Source of the DNA: Phoenix dactylifera
Lineage: Eukaryota > Streptophyta > Magnoliopsida > Arecales > Arecaceae
DNA: 64,000 bases
Reading direction: 5' to 3'
Assembly: GCF_009389715.1 (NCBI RefSeq)
Contig: NC_052400.1
Location: 620,001 to 684,000, forward strand
The notes beneath the pieces were generated by a model, which saw only the letters and a program-made list of their open reading frames with translations, was not told the DNA's origin and ran no database searches. This document shows, piece by piece, positions 10,801 through 25,400 of this stretch (position 1 is its first letter; each line of letters opens with the position of its first letter). The position numbers and the translations under genes were made by a program.

Positions 10801-12840
10801 GATTTCTTTTTTTGATTATTATGCCATTTGATAATCTTTATCTATTATATTATGATATGAACTGCCATAGGTTGTCTATTTGCAAAGTTGTAAAGCCATT
10901 AGCATGATGCTCATAAGAAATATAAGTATTATCTATTTTAGATGAATATGTGGAGACTCCATTTTCCCACTTCTAAAACCACTTCCATTTTATTCTAAAT
11001 ATGCCCCATTTATTCGATGAATGAAAAACAAAAAAAAAATCATCTCTCATAAGTTAGATATATTCTAAAGTCATATAATTAGTACTTTTATTTTTGACTT
11101 AATGAGGAAATCACAACTACCCATGCTTCACACCATGTGCATTCCATGCACCCATCTTATTGAAATAATCAATAATCTTAGAGCTTTGCTGTGCATGGCC
11201 AAAATTTTAAGCCTTTCGTATCTCTTTTATCATAATAATTGATGCCTCTTTTCATGTCAATGAGAAGAATGTTAAAGCTTCTTATGTTAATATGCAGTAA
11301 GGCTTCAACTCAAGCAAGTTGAGGACGGTTCATGGCAAACCTTATCTCAACCTAACATTTAAATCCCTTAATCCTAACCTAAACCAACATTGTTGGAATT
11401 TCTCTAACTCAATCCTTTTATAAGCTAAATTTGTGTTGGATCTGGTTAGCAAGATTAGGTCAGTTTAGTTAGGTTGTGCCATGTTATTTGGGTTAACTCG
11501 GTTTGAATAAAAGTATTAAGTTGGAAAAAGGTTTGGGATATTTTTATTGAAAATTATTTACTAAATTGATACCTCAATTCATTTATAAATTTTAATGATA
11601 TATGCACATAATTTTGTAGGATTAAAAATACAATATAAATATCTTAGTATTGATCTTGCATCCTATAACACCTATGGAACACGTGCATATCTAGCCATGT
11701 GGTAGGATTAAGGGCATGGCAATGATAATAGGGCTTCAACGATCTAATAATAACTATGACTGAAAATGATATTTGAAGCCGAAGAAGCAGAGTACCATAC
11801 AGAAAGCTGACTACGTCTGCTGGATGGTACTTTAGTATATGACATCATTCTATTGGCCGAATAAAGGAAGATAACCAGGATGAGCTATTATAGGTAGGCC
11901 AAATGAAGATTGATTATGATAAGCTTGCGGCTGATTGAGCATGATTATGGAAACCCTCTATTGGTTCGACAGACGATATGAGATCTAGTTGTTATTACAA
12001 TATGAGTAGTAGAGGGCAGTTGGTGCTAGATACAAGTATTATCAGAAGAAGCGAAAGCCAAACATAGGCTCTACTATTAGAAGTAGGTGGTTATCATATC
12101 ATTCGTCTTCTTATATAAATAATAGAATATAATATGAAAGAAAACCTTTTCAGTTTTCACCAATCAAATGATCAGATTTTATCTTCATCCTTAATTTATT
12201 GTTGCCTTTGTCCATTTAGATTTACAATATGATAATGTCAAAAACTTTTAAGATTAAGGTATCTAGAACCACGTTACTATCATCATCATAGCCTTTTATC
12301 TTCTTTCTGGCTATCCAAAGTTGGTGACACACCTGCACGGTCACCGGCTTAGCTATAAAAACTTATTATCCATCCTCCAAGAGCTCAACAAGTTTTTCTA
12401 GCATATGCCATAGGCTTGTTATGAAAAAACAATAAATAACTAATATGCAACATAAATATGAATTATGTACTTATTTATATATCGAGTTGGGCCAGGTTAA
12501 GTTAGATTGCATTATATTGGGTTAGATTTGGGTTGCGTTAATGTCGAGTTCAGATTGGGTTGAAAGTCTATCCTCATCCGACTTTTTTTGAAATTGAGTT
12601 GTGAAATTTGAGAGCAATCCTAATCTCAATTTGAAAACTTCAATCCTTCCCTACCTAGTAAACAAGCAGGTAGATTTTGGTTGAACTCAACCCATGTTGT
12701 TCCCTAATATTATGTAGGACCGTGCCTTTAATAAAGTTTTAATTTTTAAACCTCAATGTAAATTATATGATATCTTTATTTTTTAAATTTTTATATTTGC
12801 AGGGAAATAAATTCACAAGAAATACTTTTAGAGAAATACG
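7820..12840. other. Intergenic, AT-rich, no supported gene
   Basis: Five kilobases without a recognisable gene or RNA. It contains an imperfect tandem duplication of about 120 bp at 9259-9495, listed separately. Short open frames (for example 7854-8090 minus, 8577-8789 plus) look random and match nothing I know. Confidence 0.5.
9259..9495. repeat. Tandem duplication, about 120-bp unit
   Basis: Two diverged copies, each starting AAATTTTAGTTGTAATT or similar and ending near CCATT(C/T)GA(G/T)(A/G)ATTC. They share TTTTCATTGAAGA, TATGCTTTT and CCCAA(A)CCATT in the same order. Confidence 0.75.
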
Positions 12841-12853
12841 ATTGACCACACAT

Positions 12854-12869
12854 CACGTGTTTGCACGTG
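12854..12869. promoter_or_regulatory. Paired G-boxes upstream of LCAT4
   Basis: Two CACGTG palindromes at 12854-12859 and 12864-12869 are exactly 10 bp apart, one helical turn. They lie about 580 bp upstream of the LCAT4 start codon. G-boxes bind bZIP and bHLH factors in light and ABA responses; use here is inferred. Confidence 0.5.
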
Positions 12870-13106
12870 CTGGATGGATCATTTCAGACCTTGTCCATGG
12901 AGGCGTCTGGCCTTGGCTAACTTAGCTTAAAAAAAAAAAACTCCCATCGCCTCCTTGCCAGCTGTCATGAAGACCTTATTTCCTTATCCTTTCCGCTCGC
13001 ATTAATCGGAGCGGTAATCATACCTATCGGTCCCGGTAGCCACAGTACTAATTGCGGTTGAAATGCGAAAATGATTCGATCGACGAGGACTAACTGAAGC
13101 TCACCG

Positions 13107-13148
13107 ATCCGACGGATGAGGTCGAACGGTGATTAATCCGACGGATGA
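13107..13148. promoter_or_regulatory. Repeated palindromic motif in LCAT4 upstream region
   Basis: ATCCGACGGATGA occurs twice (13107-13119 and 13136-13148), 29 bp apart, in a GC-richer zone just before the LCAT4 leader. Its core TCCGACGGA is a perfect odd palindrome. The factor, if any, is unknown. Confidence 0.4.
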
Positions 13149-13253
13149 TATCGAAGAACACGTCCTCCTTTTGACCACCCCCACCTCCCGCTGCCTCTAT
13201 TTTACTTTTATCCCTTTCCTTCTTCCCTCCGTCTCTCCTCCTCGCCTTCTCCG

Positions 13254-13262
13254 AAACCCTAA
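13254..13262 (+). promoter_or_regulatory. Telo-box in LCAT4 leader
   Basis: AAACCCTAA at 13254-13262, within a pyrimidine-rich leader typical of plant 5' UTRs. Such boxes bind TRB/telobox factors. It is single, not a telomere repeat. Confidence 0.4.
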
Positions 13263-13433
13263 TCCCTTCCCCAAATCCCAATCCCCAACCCTAATTCTCG
13301 TCCATCTTCTCCTTAATTCTTATCAGATTCCAATCCCCCGGCGCCGGAGGCCCAGTCCGACCTCCTTGATCGAGGGTTTGGGAGGTCTTCTGGGGAGTTG
13401 GTGGTTTGGGGTTTGGATTTTGAGTTGTTGTGG

Positions 13434-16400
13434 ATGGCGGTGCTGGAGGAGTTGATAAAGTCGGTTGAGCTTTGGTTGAAATTGGTTAAGAAGCAGCAGC
13501 CCCTGATAAACCCTAATCTTGATCCGGTTCTGCTGGTTCCGGGGATTGCTGGTTCGATACTGAATGCTGTTGACGAGAATGGGAATGAGGAGCGTGTGTG
13601 GGTCCGGATTCTGGGGGCCGATCATGAGTTCCGGTCGAAGATGTGGTCTCGGTTTGATCCTTCCACTGGTAAGTTGAAGAATTGTAGGAGGTGTTATTAA
13701 ACTTGGTTGCGCAGATAGATTTATGGAACAAATTTGGTCTTGATCAACTGAAAAAAAAATAATGTGATTAGATATGTTGATGGGAGTCGGAATTGCCAGG
13801 TTCCGTAGCATGGTGTCAAATCATAATTCTCTACCTGTCCTTGGCCATCTCAGCCAACAGGACCAAGTCCTGCTGGTTGGCACCATCTCTTCTTTGGAAG
13901 ATGTCCTGGTGGCGTGTTATTACTGTGTTTCTTTGAACAAACACTTTTAATTGTTTTGATGGAAAATTCATGTTTTACCTGTGTTTAAGTAGGTTTTGGT
14001 TTGGACGATCTGTTGGATTATAATGTTGAATTTCTCTTAAGGTCCATTATTGATTTTATGTTTTTCTTCGCAACTCTGAAACAGTTTCGAAACTATGATC
14101 ACTAATGGGAATTAGTGAGACTTCATGACGTCAAAGATAACTTCCTGTCATTTATTCCTAGTGTGGAATATAGATAATTAAAATGACAAGTTGGCCACCA
14201 TAGTTAAAGAGCTCTATATGGTTTATAGATTGAAACATCAATTGTTTCCTACATTAATTGGTATTTATATGATTTGGACGCTAGATCTTGAGAAAAGAGA
14301 TGGAATTTAATTTTCATCAAATCGATGATAGAGGGTGAATCCTCAAGCCCCAGAAGGGCTAAAACTGAGAAAAGAATTCGTCATCCAAGAGAAAAGAGGA
14401 GAAAAATTAAAATGGAATGTAATTTTATCAATCTTCCTCAATCTATTGGTAATTGCCTGCCCTAATATGTATAGGTCACTCCAAGTTAGATCCTAAGGAA
14501 CTTGTACTTGATCAAAACCAGTGATTTAATTGAACCAATCTTGATGAACCAAACAAAGAAGTAAGAAAGGGGGAAGGATATTTATGTCTAAGTTTACATC
14601 ATGGCTTTCATGCCATGATAACTTGGTGTACGCAAGCTCATTTAGAGTGTCTGACCCATCTAAAAGAGATGCCTTCTTGAGGCATTATAAGATTATATAG
14701 TAGTGTACTCTACTTCACTTCTTAATTTAATTTGACAGGGCTGGAGCCTTCTACTGAGATTTCGTTCTGTGTTTTATATTTTATATAGTATATGTAACAA
14801 CCCAGGACCTCACCCAAAATGGCTAGCCGGAAGTTACTATTTGGGTTCCTTGATTTTGTATAAATACCCAAGATCTACCCAGCGAATAATCGATGTGGGA
14901 CTAAACACACGTCCGTACGGATCCTCACATACTTTCCTGTTCAAGCCCTGACGTCCTCGTCAGGCTAAGGGTTTAGATCCATTCAAATCTAATCACAAAC
15001 ACCACGATCGGCTCATGGTTAGCCCCAATGGATCCATGTTGCAGTGTCCCCTAGTCCACATAGATTATGGGCTAGGTCCGCTCAGATACCATTTGTAACT
15101 ACCCAGGACCTCACCCAAAATGGCTAGCCGGAAGTTACTATTTGGGTTCCTTGATCCTGTATAAATACCTAAGATTTACCCAGCGAATAACCGATGTGGG
15201 ATTAAACACACGCCCGCACGAGTCCTCACAGTATATGTCTTCAGTATGAAATTGAGAAATTTTTTACTTTTGAATGCTGAAAATACTGTGATTCTTATTT
15301 ATTTTTCTATTTTCTTATGTGTCTTGGCTGAACTGGCTTTAGTATGGCTTTGATCAATTGAGACGAGATTCTTATGAGGTGTTCTTCATGATTATATACA
15401 TACATGCATACATATGTACATGTATGTATGTATGTATTTATATATGTATGGTGTATGTATGTATGCATGTGTGTCTATAAACATTCACTCCCTAGACCTC
15501 CATGCTGATAATCTGACATTCTGTCAAGCTTGATTATCTTCTTCGACCTTGTTTCATTCTGTCAAGCTTGATTATCTTAATTACTTGATGTTTAATAAAA
15601 GGGCTTATTCAGGTTTTATTAATATCAACATACAGTATAGTATATTGGCAATACAGTAATGCTATATGTTTTCTTTGACTATCCTGTTTACTTAATCATG
15701 CTAGTGACAGTGCTGGTTAACAATAGTAGACTGGACCGTTTAACCGATATTTAGTAATACAATCTGTCCTTTTTCCAACCCTTAACTAGAATTGTGGGCA
15801 CTGTTATTAGGAAACTATTTGCATAATAGTCTGAGCAGGGAGCATGAATAGCATGCTTCCTGGAGCCTAAAATACCATGCAACAATATTTTATACTAAAA
15901 CCAATCGAATTGGGAACTGATCTATGTGTTGTTGAATGCTTTGGAGCAGGTAAAACAGTTTCTTTAGATGAAAAAACAAAAATCATTGTGCCTGAAGATA
16001 GGTATGGGCTATATGCAATCGATGTGTTGGACCCTGACATGGTAAACACATTTATCCTTCCTCTTGGCTGATGGATAACTTTATTTTTTTAATAATGTTA
16101 TTATTCTTTAGAAGGTCAATGCATCACCATGGTACAATCTTACACTGTTTTTTTGGAGGATTGATTTGTTAATTAGTTTTGGTGTTAATAACATAATATA
16201 TTTAGAATATTGTCTTTTTGAAATATATGTTTAGAGCATAACTCATCATTGTGGATCAGCAAGATAGCAAGTAGTGCATTTACTGACTGGAAATACGATT
16301 AAGTTTACACTCTCATGAATGTCAAAATCAGGTTCTCCTATAGTTTATGTTAGTTTAAACATGTTGCTTCATATCTTCATATCATACCGCAGATCAAGTT

Positions 16401-19400
16401 TTTTTTTTAGTTCTCATGAAAATTTTATTAAGAACATTGACTGCCTTACTTCAAGCGTTTCAGCAAAGAGTTCCAGCTAGTTGCCTTAAACTACTAAATT
16501 TATTGGTTTTATTCAACAGATAAGTAACACTAGTCACATTAAGTAACAAGTGTTTGCTAACTTAATGACCTGACTTTTATGTGGCCTTTTTTTTTCTCTA
16601 TTTTAAGGATGGTTCTGTCATATTCATATTCGTGTTTTTTATTATTTTAATCTTGGTGCATGTTAGTTATCCAGAATTTGGTGGCCTGAACACTGTAAAC
16701 TGCTGCAAAATTTTGCTGAAGATCATTTTTCTAAGGGACATTTCTTCTGCTTCCTTGAGAGATTTAATATATAATTTTCATTATGAAGTTGGAAATTAAT
16801 CTTCATGGTTTTAGAGCTTACCGTTGTAATTCTTACCACTATTTTCAGATCTTCAAGGTTAGTAATGTCTTCTTGTAACTTTCTGTATGTATCTCAACAA
16901 CTTTTGCTCCTCTCTTCTTTCTTCATGGAAGCTTTCTGTAGATTCAATTTCTTTACAGTCACCAATAAAACAATGGTATTAGTAAGTGCGAACAATGCTG
17001 GATACTTTGGTCAGCCCATTCCGTACCCATAGTCTATGATATCTGGATTTGACATCATAGCCCAAGATACCTATGTTGACATGACATGACAGGGGTATGG
17101 ACACGGGATACAGGTCCATTGCCTTAACTTAGACATCTGACATGGCAGTTAAAAGAATCCAAGCTTGGGAGGGTGGATAGATAGAGGAGCAGATCTAGAA
17201 GAGGAGGAGAGGTACCTGGCAGAAGCAGGCCGATAGTAGGTCGCGTTGGGCGGATAATGTTGGCTGTGGTTGGAAAGTAGATGGATAGCTGTGCATGGCT
17301 GTGGTTGGAAAGTAGATGGATAGATCCAATGGAGGAGAGGTGTTGAGGTCAGTATCGAGGATAAAAGAAAGCAGCTAGGGATTCTCTTTTTATTAGGGCC
17401 AGAGACATGCAGTGCACACGATTGTCTTTTTAAAAGGGAATAATTGAGTTCTAGCTCTTTGTTTGATTGCTATCTTACATTCCATTCCTGTCCGCTGGAC
17501 ATTTTGTTTCCAGCCCTTGATCTTGATATATATTTTATTTTAATCCCTATCACATGCATAGATGTGTACGAAATAAGTATGAGATCAGCTGTATATAAAA
17601 AAAGGACTAATTATATGCGAGGACTATAAGTTAAATGCAACTGTGTAAATATTACTTATAAAATGGCAGCAAATTATGCCTCCTAAGTTGTAACCGTAGA
17701 CAAAATGCAAGATGCCCACGGATATTTTATCGCGGAGCGCCCAAGCCCTAATATTTCTAATAAGACAAATCTGAGTCCTAGATACACACTTGTGCAGGAC
17801 ACCCATGCCTGAACCCATGCAACATAGCTGATAGTTTATCTCGGTTCTAGAAACCTTACTCATAGCTTCGCCCACTCTCTGACTCTCTCTTAAGCATGCT
17901 TTGGCTATATCTCCTTTATTTTCCTTGCACCCATTAAGTGAACCAATCTTACAGTTTACTTTATAATGTGTATTTTGTAGGTCATAGTCTACAGAATATT
18001 AAGTATTGGTACTGATAATATTTTTTACTAGTGCCATATTACATTTACTGATCATCTTTCATCTTGTAACCTGGCCTTTCATAGCAATATACTATTCGTA
18101 TGGTGAAAGCAAGGAACTCCTCAAAACTATGTTCAGTTTGGTTAGTTATTTGAAAGAAGTTGTCTCTTGCAGATTGTTGGATGTGATAATGTCTGCTATT
18201 ATCATGATATGATTGAGGAAATGATCAAATGGGGATACCAAGAGGGTAAAACCCTCTTTGGATTTGGATATGATTTTCGACAGAGTAACAGGTATGTGTT
18301 TTTGAAATTGACTTGCACATATGACATTCTTCTTGCTGAAATATTCTCCATTCCCCCCTATTGTGAAGGTTTGATGAAACAACATTCATGCATTTTGACT
18401 TTAATAGGTCTAAAGATCAAAGGAATATAACACCTTTTGTTATACTACCATACATAGATTGATGCAAAGGTTTTTTAAGAGCATTTATTCGTGTCTATAT
18501 GTTATAATCAATTGGTATAATGCATATAATAATCTTTATGATATGAATAATTTTAAACCTTCCATATCCACTATATAAACAACGACTACTATAATGGTTG
18601 TTTTGACTAAAATGTTTTTTTATTAATAAGAAAATGTTTCTTAGTTTGAAAGTGCAAATGACCACATATGTCTTTCAGCTTACTTTTGAAGGGCCTTAGC
18701 TGTTTGTAATAGCTGACAGAGTTGGGGTGGCTGGTCCAAGGAGGACTGGCCTTTTGTTGTTCTGATCCTCATCTTGTTTCCGCTTGGAGAAGACCCTTAT
18801 CAGCCCCATCACAGTCCTCCTGCGCATGCCCAGCTCTCATCCCCCATCACCTTCTCTACCTTTCTCCCACCTTAATTGTCCACCTCAGCCACTTTTTGTA
18901 TTCATCACTCCCTACCATGTCCTTGGAGTCACCCTGGTGATCTATAGCTAATCTACAACATTTGGATCTTAATATATCTGATTATCACTTTGTTCTTTTG
19001 TAGGTTAGTGTTTTCATGATTCATTTTGTCATTGTAAGCTATTGCAGAAATTCATTCGTCCTGTCTTTGCACCCCCAGTAAATTATCCTTTAGCTTCATA
19101 AATGTTATGATTTCTGATACTATATAAAGTTAGATGTCAATATGGAATTCCATGTCCAAGTTCTGTGATATAAAGTTCCTTCTTTGATTGGCTTTGAGTA
19201 AATCTACAGCACTATTTCCATTACTTGGCATGTAATAAAGAGGAGGGGGAAACCATCATTAATGCAATAAAAGGGGGAATTGATAACATAAATCATGGAA
19301 TAGTCGCTTTCTAGCAAAGGAGGAAGATTTCTATAAAATATTAAATAAAGCTGTCTCAAAATCAGTTTTAATTTGAAATAATCAATATCTAAAGCATTTG

Positions 19401-22400
19401 CAGACATCTAGGAAATCACATAAGAGTTTCTGATTTTGCCTTTTTTGGTAAATATTTTTTTGTTGGATTTATTGTTTTGGAACCAAGTGCTCTTATATCT
19501 TTGCTGCTGCTGTTTTTTCTTATCTTTTCAGGCTTCAGGAAACTCTAGATAAGTTCTCTGAAAAATTAGAGTCAATTTATACATCATCTGGAGAAAAGAA
19601 GCTGAACATTATAACTCATTCAATGGGCGGGCTGCTGGTGAAATGCTTTATGTGTCTGCACAGCGATGTAAGGATGCTCCTTTTCCTTTCACCAATTCTC
19701 TCTCCTCTCTTTCTCCACACAGACGTACACATATATTCATGTACTTTTCATTACTTTTGATCCTTTGAAAATCCGTTTGTTCATGGATATATTTTAATCA
19801 TATTAATATTCCTCAGATTTTTGAGAAATATGTGAATAGCTGGATTGCGATTGCTGCACCATTTCAAGGTAAGAGACTATAACACTCATAAGATGTTTGA
19901 AGTATAATCTTGATTTCCAAAATGAACATAAGAAAATATAGAAGAAAGTGTGGGATTAGATTTTCTTGAAAAATTTAATTGTACAGAGAAATCTAGAGTC
20001 ATTTGAAGTATATCATTTGAATTTTTGTGCAAAAAAAACATAGACAACTCTCAGTGGTGCTCTATTAATCTTTGGAAAGGATGGTTGATTTTGACTTTCT
20101 TTCAAATCATTTTTGTACCGAAAGTTTACCGTTTCCAACTTGAAGAGCTTGAATGGGTTCTCTTATACATTGTATAGTTGCCAGTAAAATGTACCAGAAA
20201 AATCATGATATGAAATCGCTTCTAAATTTAGACATTTTCTTTGTGGACTTTTACTTGTGTAGCGTATTTGAGTGATTTTGATGGAATATCCTTGCGAGCA
20301 ATTTGATTTTTTAAACCTAATAGTGTAGAAGATACCAACTGATCATAGAGATTCTTTTTTGAAAGTAAAATCATGGAATGTTCTTTAGTGATCAAAGGTT
20401 TGTTTTAGGTTATTGTATTTTATGTTATGTCAGATAAAATTTTAGAGCTAGCTTTATATGCAATTATATAGTTCTTTTTAATTCATTGGCTCTTGAGTTA
20501 GGACATGTTGGGTTAACCTATTTAGCAATCGATTTTGAGTGATTAATTGTTTATATGAAAATTCTAAAAGGGGTTGCAGAATTCTAAAAGCTTTCAGATT
20601 TTCAGTGTAAAGGCCATGGATTAGCATATGCATCTGAGGCATCACTTTCACCAGTCTCAAGTTGCATCCATATCATAATTACAATGTCATATGTTTTTTT
20701 TCCTCATGTTGAAAAAATAAACCTTTTTGATGTGTATATTCATATATTTTCATCTTTAGCCGCACCTTCTTCCAGCATTTAATATATTTTAGCTATTGTA
20801 AGGCAGTCAATTATCCTTCTAGCTTAGAATCTGAAATTTTTATTTAAATTACTTTTATAAAATTTTGATAACTCATTTTAGTAAACATTTTTTTCTTTCC
20901 TTTTATCTTCTCCTATTGGACCTGAACATCAATTCAATCAGCCACTAATTCCACTCTTTTTGCTTCATTGTTTTCTTATAATTATGGAGAGTCTATCAGA
21001 AGGCATTCTATAAGGAAGATGTGAAATAATTAAAACCAAGGTTCGCCGTACTGGTGGCGGCCCGGACCGGTACGAATCGGTCCCGTACCGGTACGAACCG
21101 GTTCCGTACCGGTTCTCCAACAATAAACCACCGGTATCGGATTCCACGTTGATCCGGTACCGGCCCCAGGCTGGACCGGTACATACCGGCCGGTACTGGC
21201 CGGTACGACAGACCATGATTAAAACAAACAAGATGTTATTCTGGAAGTCAAGTAAAGAAAAATAATTATAGAGATGAAAGGTCCTTGTTGCATATCATAT
21301 TACACTAGACAAATGATAATAGGGACCTCTGTAATGAGAATTTTCACCAAAATTCATACTGACTCAAAGGACATTCAGTTTGTAAAACATAACTCTAGAA
21401 CTGCAATTTAATGATAATATAATAGAAATCAAATGCATTTTTATGGTCATATAATTACTTACTTCAATAAGCTGATTTGCCCATTGCTAGTCCAGCTTTC
21501 ATGTTGTAATCATTTTGTATATGTTTTCTTTGGTATTTAAAATAGTGAGTGCTTTTTTAAGATTGAGCTGATCTCAAAGTCCATTGGCTGATATCTTTAT
21601 CTACAGAATATCAAGAACCTCAATTTTTAACTCCTGATCTGCATATCAAGTTATACTTACGCACTGAAATTCACTGTTGATGTTGTAATTATAAAATCTA
21701 CAAGGCACTTACAAAAGAATATATGGCTACACTGGTTCCCAGCGATCCTTGACAATTACTATACTTCCAAAAGTTCCTTCATCTTGTGGGCATTTCTTTT
21801 GGCCATATTGTACCATTATTCTCTTTGAAATTTTCACTCTGGGTCATTTGCTATTTTATTTGAACTTGGGAGTGATTAGTTTTATCTTTTCTTAGTAATT
21901 TTCATCCTTTTTTATCAATAAATCCAAAAACAACAGGTCTATCTAATCAAAGCTTGATGGAATTCGATTATTTGATTATGGACTGGAAGTTCATCCTTTC
22001 TGGTTATAATTTCTACCTAAGTAAGATCTTCCCATCTCCCACTGGTATTTACAGGGCTGTGATACAAGAGGAACGATGTAGTCACTTTCTTCATTATCTT
22101 GCTCTGTGGTTGTTAATTATCTATTCATCTTATGTTTTGTCCTACATCAAACTGATTTAAATATATTGAAGTTATACGCAAGATATATCAGGATTGGCAG
22201 GGGATCACAAAAGACATATGGCTGACTTTCGATGCAATAATTGCCTTTATTGTCTATGTTTTGTTCTCCAAAATTGCACAGGTTGGCCTTTGACGAATAC
22301 TCCTTTAGGTGTACTACCTTTCCTCATCTTATAAAATTTAATGAGAAGAATGATCCAGGGACTTTATAGCCTTGTTATATATAATATATGTTTATGTAAT

Positions 22401-25400
22401 TTATTTTTTATATGTAAAAACTTATCTATGAAAATCATGCAATAGCTCTAATATGACAAATGTCAGGTTTGCCATACCGGTCAATGTTATACCATACCGA
22501 TTCGCTGTAACATACTGTACTGATACTCGATATGCTGAACCTTACTGTACGGTACCATGTACTAACACTGTAATATGACAGAACAGGTATGGGGTATGGT
22601 GCTGAGATGACGAACCTTACTATAATGAAATTCAAATAGATATGAATCCTTAAGGTTTAGTTTAAGTGAAAAGAAGATGAGTTTCCTAGAATGAACTCTG
22701 TGGCAACTTGTCACTTTAAAATTGAATGGTTCTGGATTCTCAGTCTTAGATTTTCTGAATTTTGTTCTTTATGTTTGAGTTGATTCAATGGTGTACAACT
22801 AGCTAGCCGCTGTATGGTTGAATTTTTGATTGGCATGGATGTTGTATTTTCATGGTTCTGTACTGCGTTAAAATTTTATAGGGATATAGAGTAACCCTTC
22901 AGTAGTATAAAATGCAAAACCTGACCTTTTTACCTATTTGCGGTCTGGTTTTGAAAAGAACATCTGGTTTATTAATTAAAAGTTTTATGTTGGTTGATTT
23001 CAGGAGCAGATCCTTTTTGCACTTCGAGACTCCTACATAACTAATGCAGTTTGTCTGTAGTTGGTTAATTCCTTTTTTGTGCTTTCTGTTTAAAGAGAAA
23101 AATATATGGAGACTTCAATTCAATGTTCTATGGGCAGGTGCACCTGGATACATTACAAGTAGCCTCTTGAATGGAATGTCCTTTGTGGAAGGGTGGGAAG
23201 GGAATTTCTTCATTTCCAAATGGAGTATGCAGCAGCTGGTAATTTTCCTTTCCTTATTCTTTGCCCTTTGGGAGAGGAATGGGGCTGTGGATTACAACTT
23301 GCAGGACTGCTAGTATACCATTGTCTCTATGTTCACATTTTTATGCAATCAAATACTTTTCTTCATAAAAAAGTATTTATAAAAAGTAAATCAGGAGCCA
23401 TTTGTTCCTTTGGAGTCATCATAATAAATGCTTATCTATGATTTGAAGTCCACTGATTCTGACACATGGAATGGCATCTCATTTCTGCGGTGCTAGCGCT
23501 GGAAGGTATACCATGTTTTGGTATGGTACGCTTTTATATGTTTGACACAGCATGTGTTCTATATTTTACAATCAATCTTATAATGTTCTTCAAAATAATT
23601 AAAAAGGCACTGACAGCAAAATGTTGATGCTTTGCTTAGCTTCTTGCAGTTTCTTTGCATGCCTTATTTCAACAAGGAGTGAATGTTTAATATTCTCATC
23701 TAAGGAAGAGAAATCATTGTTTTTGGTCTTTTACTATATATAATAGTAACTGAGTTTTGACAATTTTCTAAAGTTATCCAAACATATAGTCCACAACTAT
23801 TGGTCATATTTGCTCCATAATTTTTGCATTCATATTTGATGTATAGATTGCTGTAAATAAAAAGATATCAACTGAGTATCATGTTATCTGCTTTTGTCTC
23901 TGTGTTGTTTGCATTTTTTTTAGAATTATTTGATGCAAAATTTATCCTTAAAGGGTGCTCTTTTTTCAGCTGATCGAATGTCCGTCCATATATGAGTTGA
24001 TGGCCTGCCCTGATTTTTCTTGGGATATTGTTCCTCTTTTGCAACTATGGGCAGAGAAGCAGGATGGTTCTGGTGAATTTAGTACCATGCTGGAGTCATA
24101 CGAACCATCTGAAGCTATAATTTTAATGAATAAAGCTCTCTCAGGAAACATGGTAAGTCACAAAGTATAGTCTTAACAGATTGTGGATTCGTGTTACCAA
24201 AAGTTTCTTTTGTAGCTCTGCTTGCACTATTGAAATGTTCTCCCAAATTGCTAGTCATTATATATTTCAGCATTTTTCCTTCATTATAAAATTTTAATGA
24301 TGTTTTTATTGCCAATGTGTTTTTGCATTTGGCATGTAGATCCTATCGTTTGACGACTAGGCTCTGATGTTTACCTTATGTTTGCAGGTTACATACGATG
24401 GGATGCAGCTTTCCTTGTCATTCAACCTAGAAATTTTGAAATGGGCAAATGAAACTCGCAAAATTTTATCAAATGCTAAACTTCCTGCATCAGTAAAATT
24501 TTATAATATATATGGGATCAACGAGGCGACACCTCATACTGTTTGGTATGCTTTTCCATCTTTTCATGATGTTTTTTTAGCTTTCTTTATACTCTTACAT
24601 GGTATTTTTCTAGAATTTAGTCACACTACTCCTGGGAATCAGTTTGACATACTTCTACTGGCATGTTCTTTCCAATTGTCTTAGTATAATGCCTCTGAAA
24701 TCTAGATTTAGACATGCTCCAGATAACAAAATCTGGAAAAGCATAGGCTAAAATTTGTTGTCCTCATCTCAACCAGTGCATTATATAACAAGAAAATTAT
24801 GGTTTTAAACCAGGATCTTGGTGACTTGTACTTTAGAGCGAAATGCTTTGGGCATTGAGGCCCCCAACCCAGTCCCAAGTCTTTAATGTACCAGGCAAAA
24901 AAAAAAAAAATCGGATCTAACAAGTAATCTAATCAAAGATAACTAGTAGAACTTGAAAAAAAATCACCTAATTCCATAGAACTTTGACACAATCTGAAAG
25001 TTCAATCAAAAACATGAATTGAAGTAAATGTTGGTGCTGTCCCTGCTTGTTACTGGCATGGTATATATTGTACTGTGCTGTTTTGTTCCAGTGCTTGGAA
25101 TGCTTAGAAATGTACTGGCATCGCAGCATGTTAAATACTGGCATGCAGCTGGTATAGTGCCTTATCGTTTGCCTACAAGGCATTGGCACAGCATGCATTT
25201 GCTGTGCCATCCCATGCTGATCAGCATTTAAGTTCATGATTAAAAAAATGGATGTAATTTGACCTGATTTGTCAAGTGGATCTCAATCCTGGACCTGAAG
25301 CTGATAGAGTCAAATAACTGTGATTCTGAACCAAACTTCAGCTACTTGGGAACAGCCGGAGAATAAAAGTTCAATGCAAAATCTTTCTTTCTAACTACCT

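Noticed and set aside
13254..13262. AAACCCTAA as interstitial telomere sequence
   Set aside because: Only single scattered copies; better read as a telo-box.
13323..13811. 162-codon minus-strand open frame
   Set aside because: Antisense shadow of LCAT4 exon 1 and leader.
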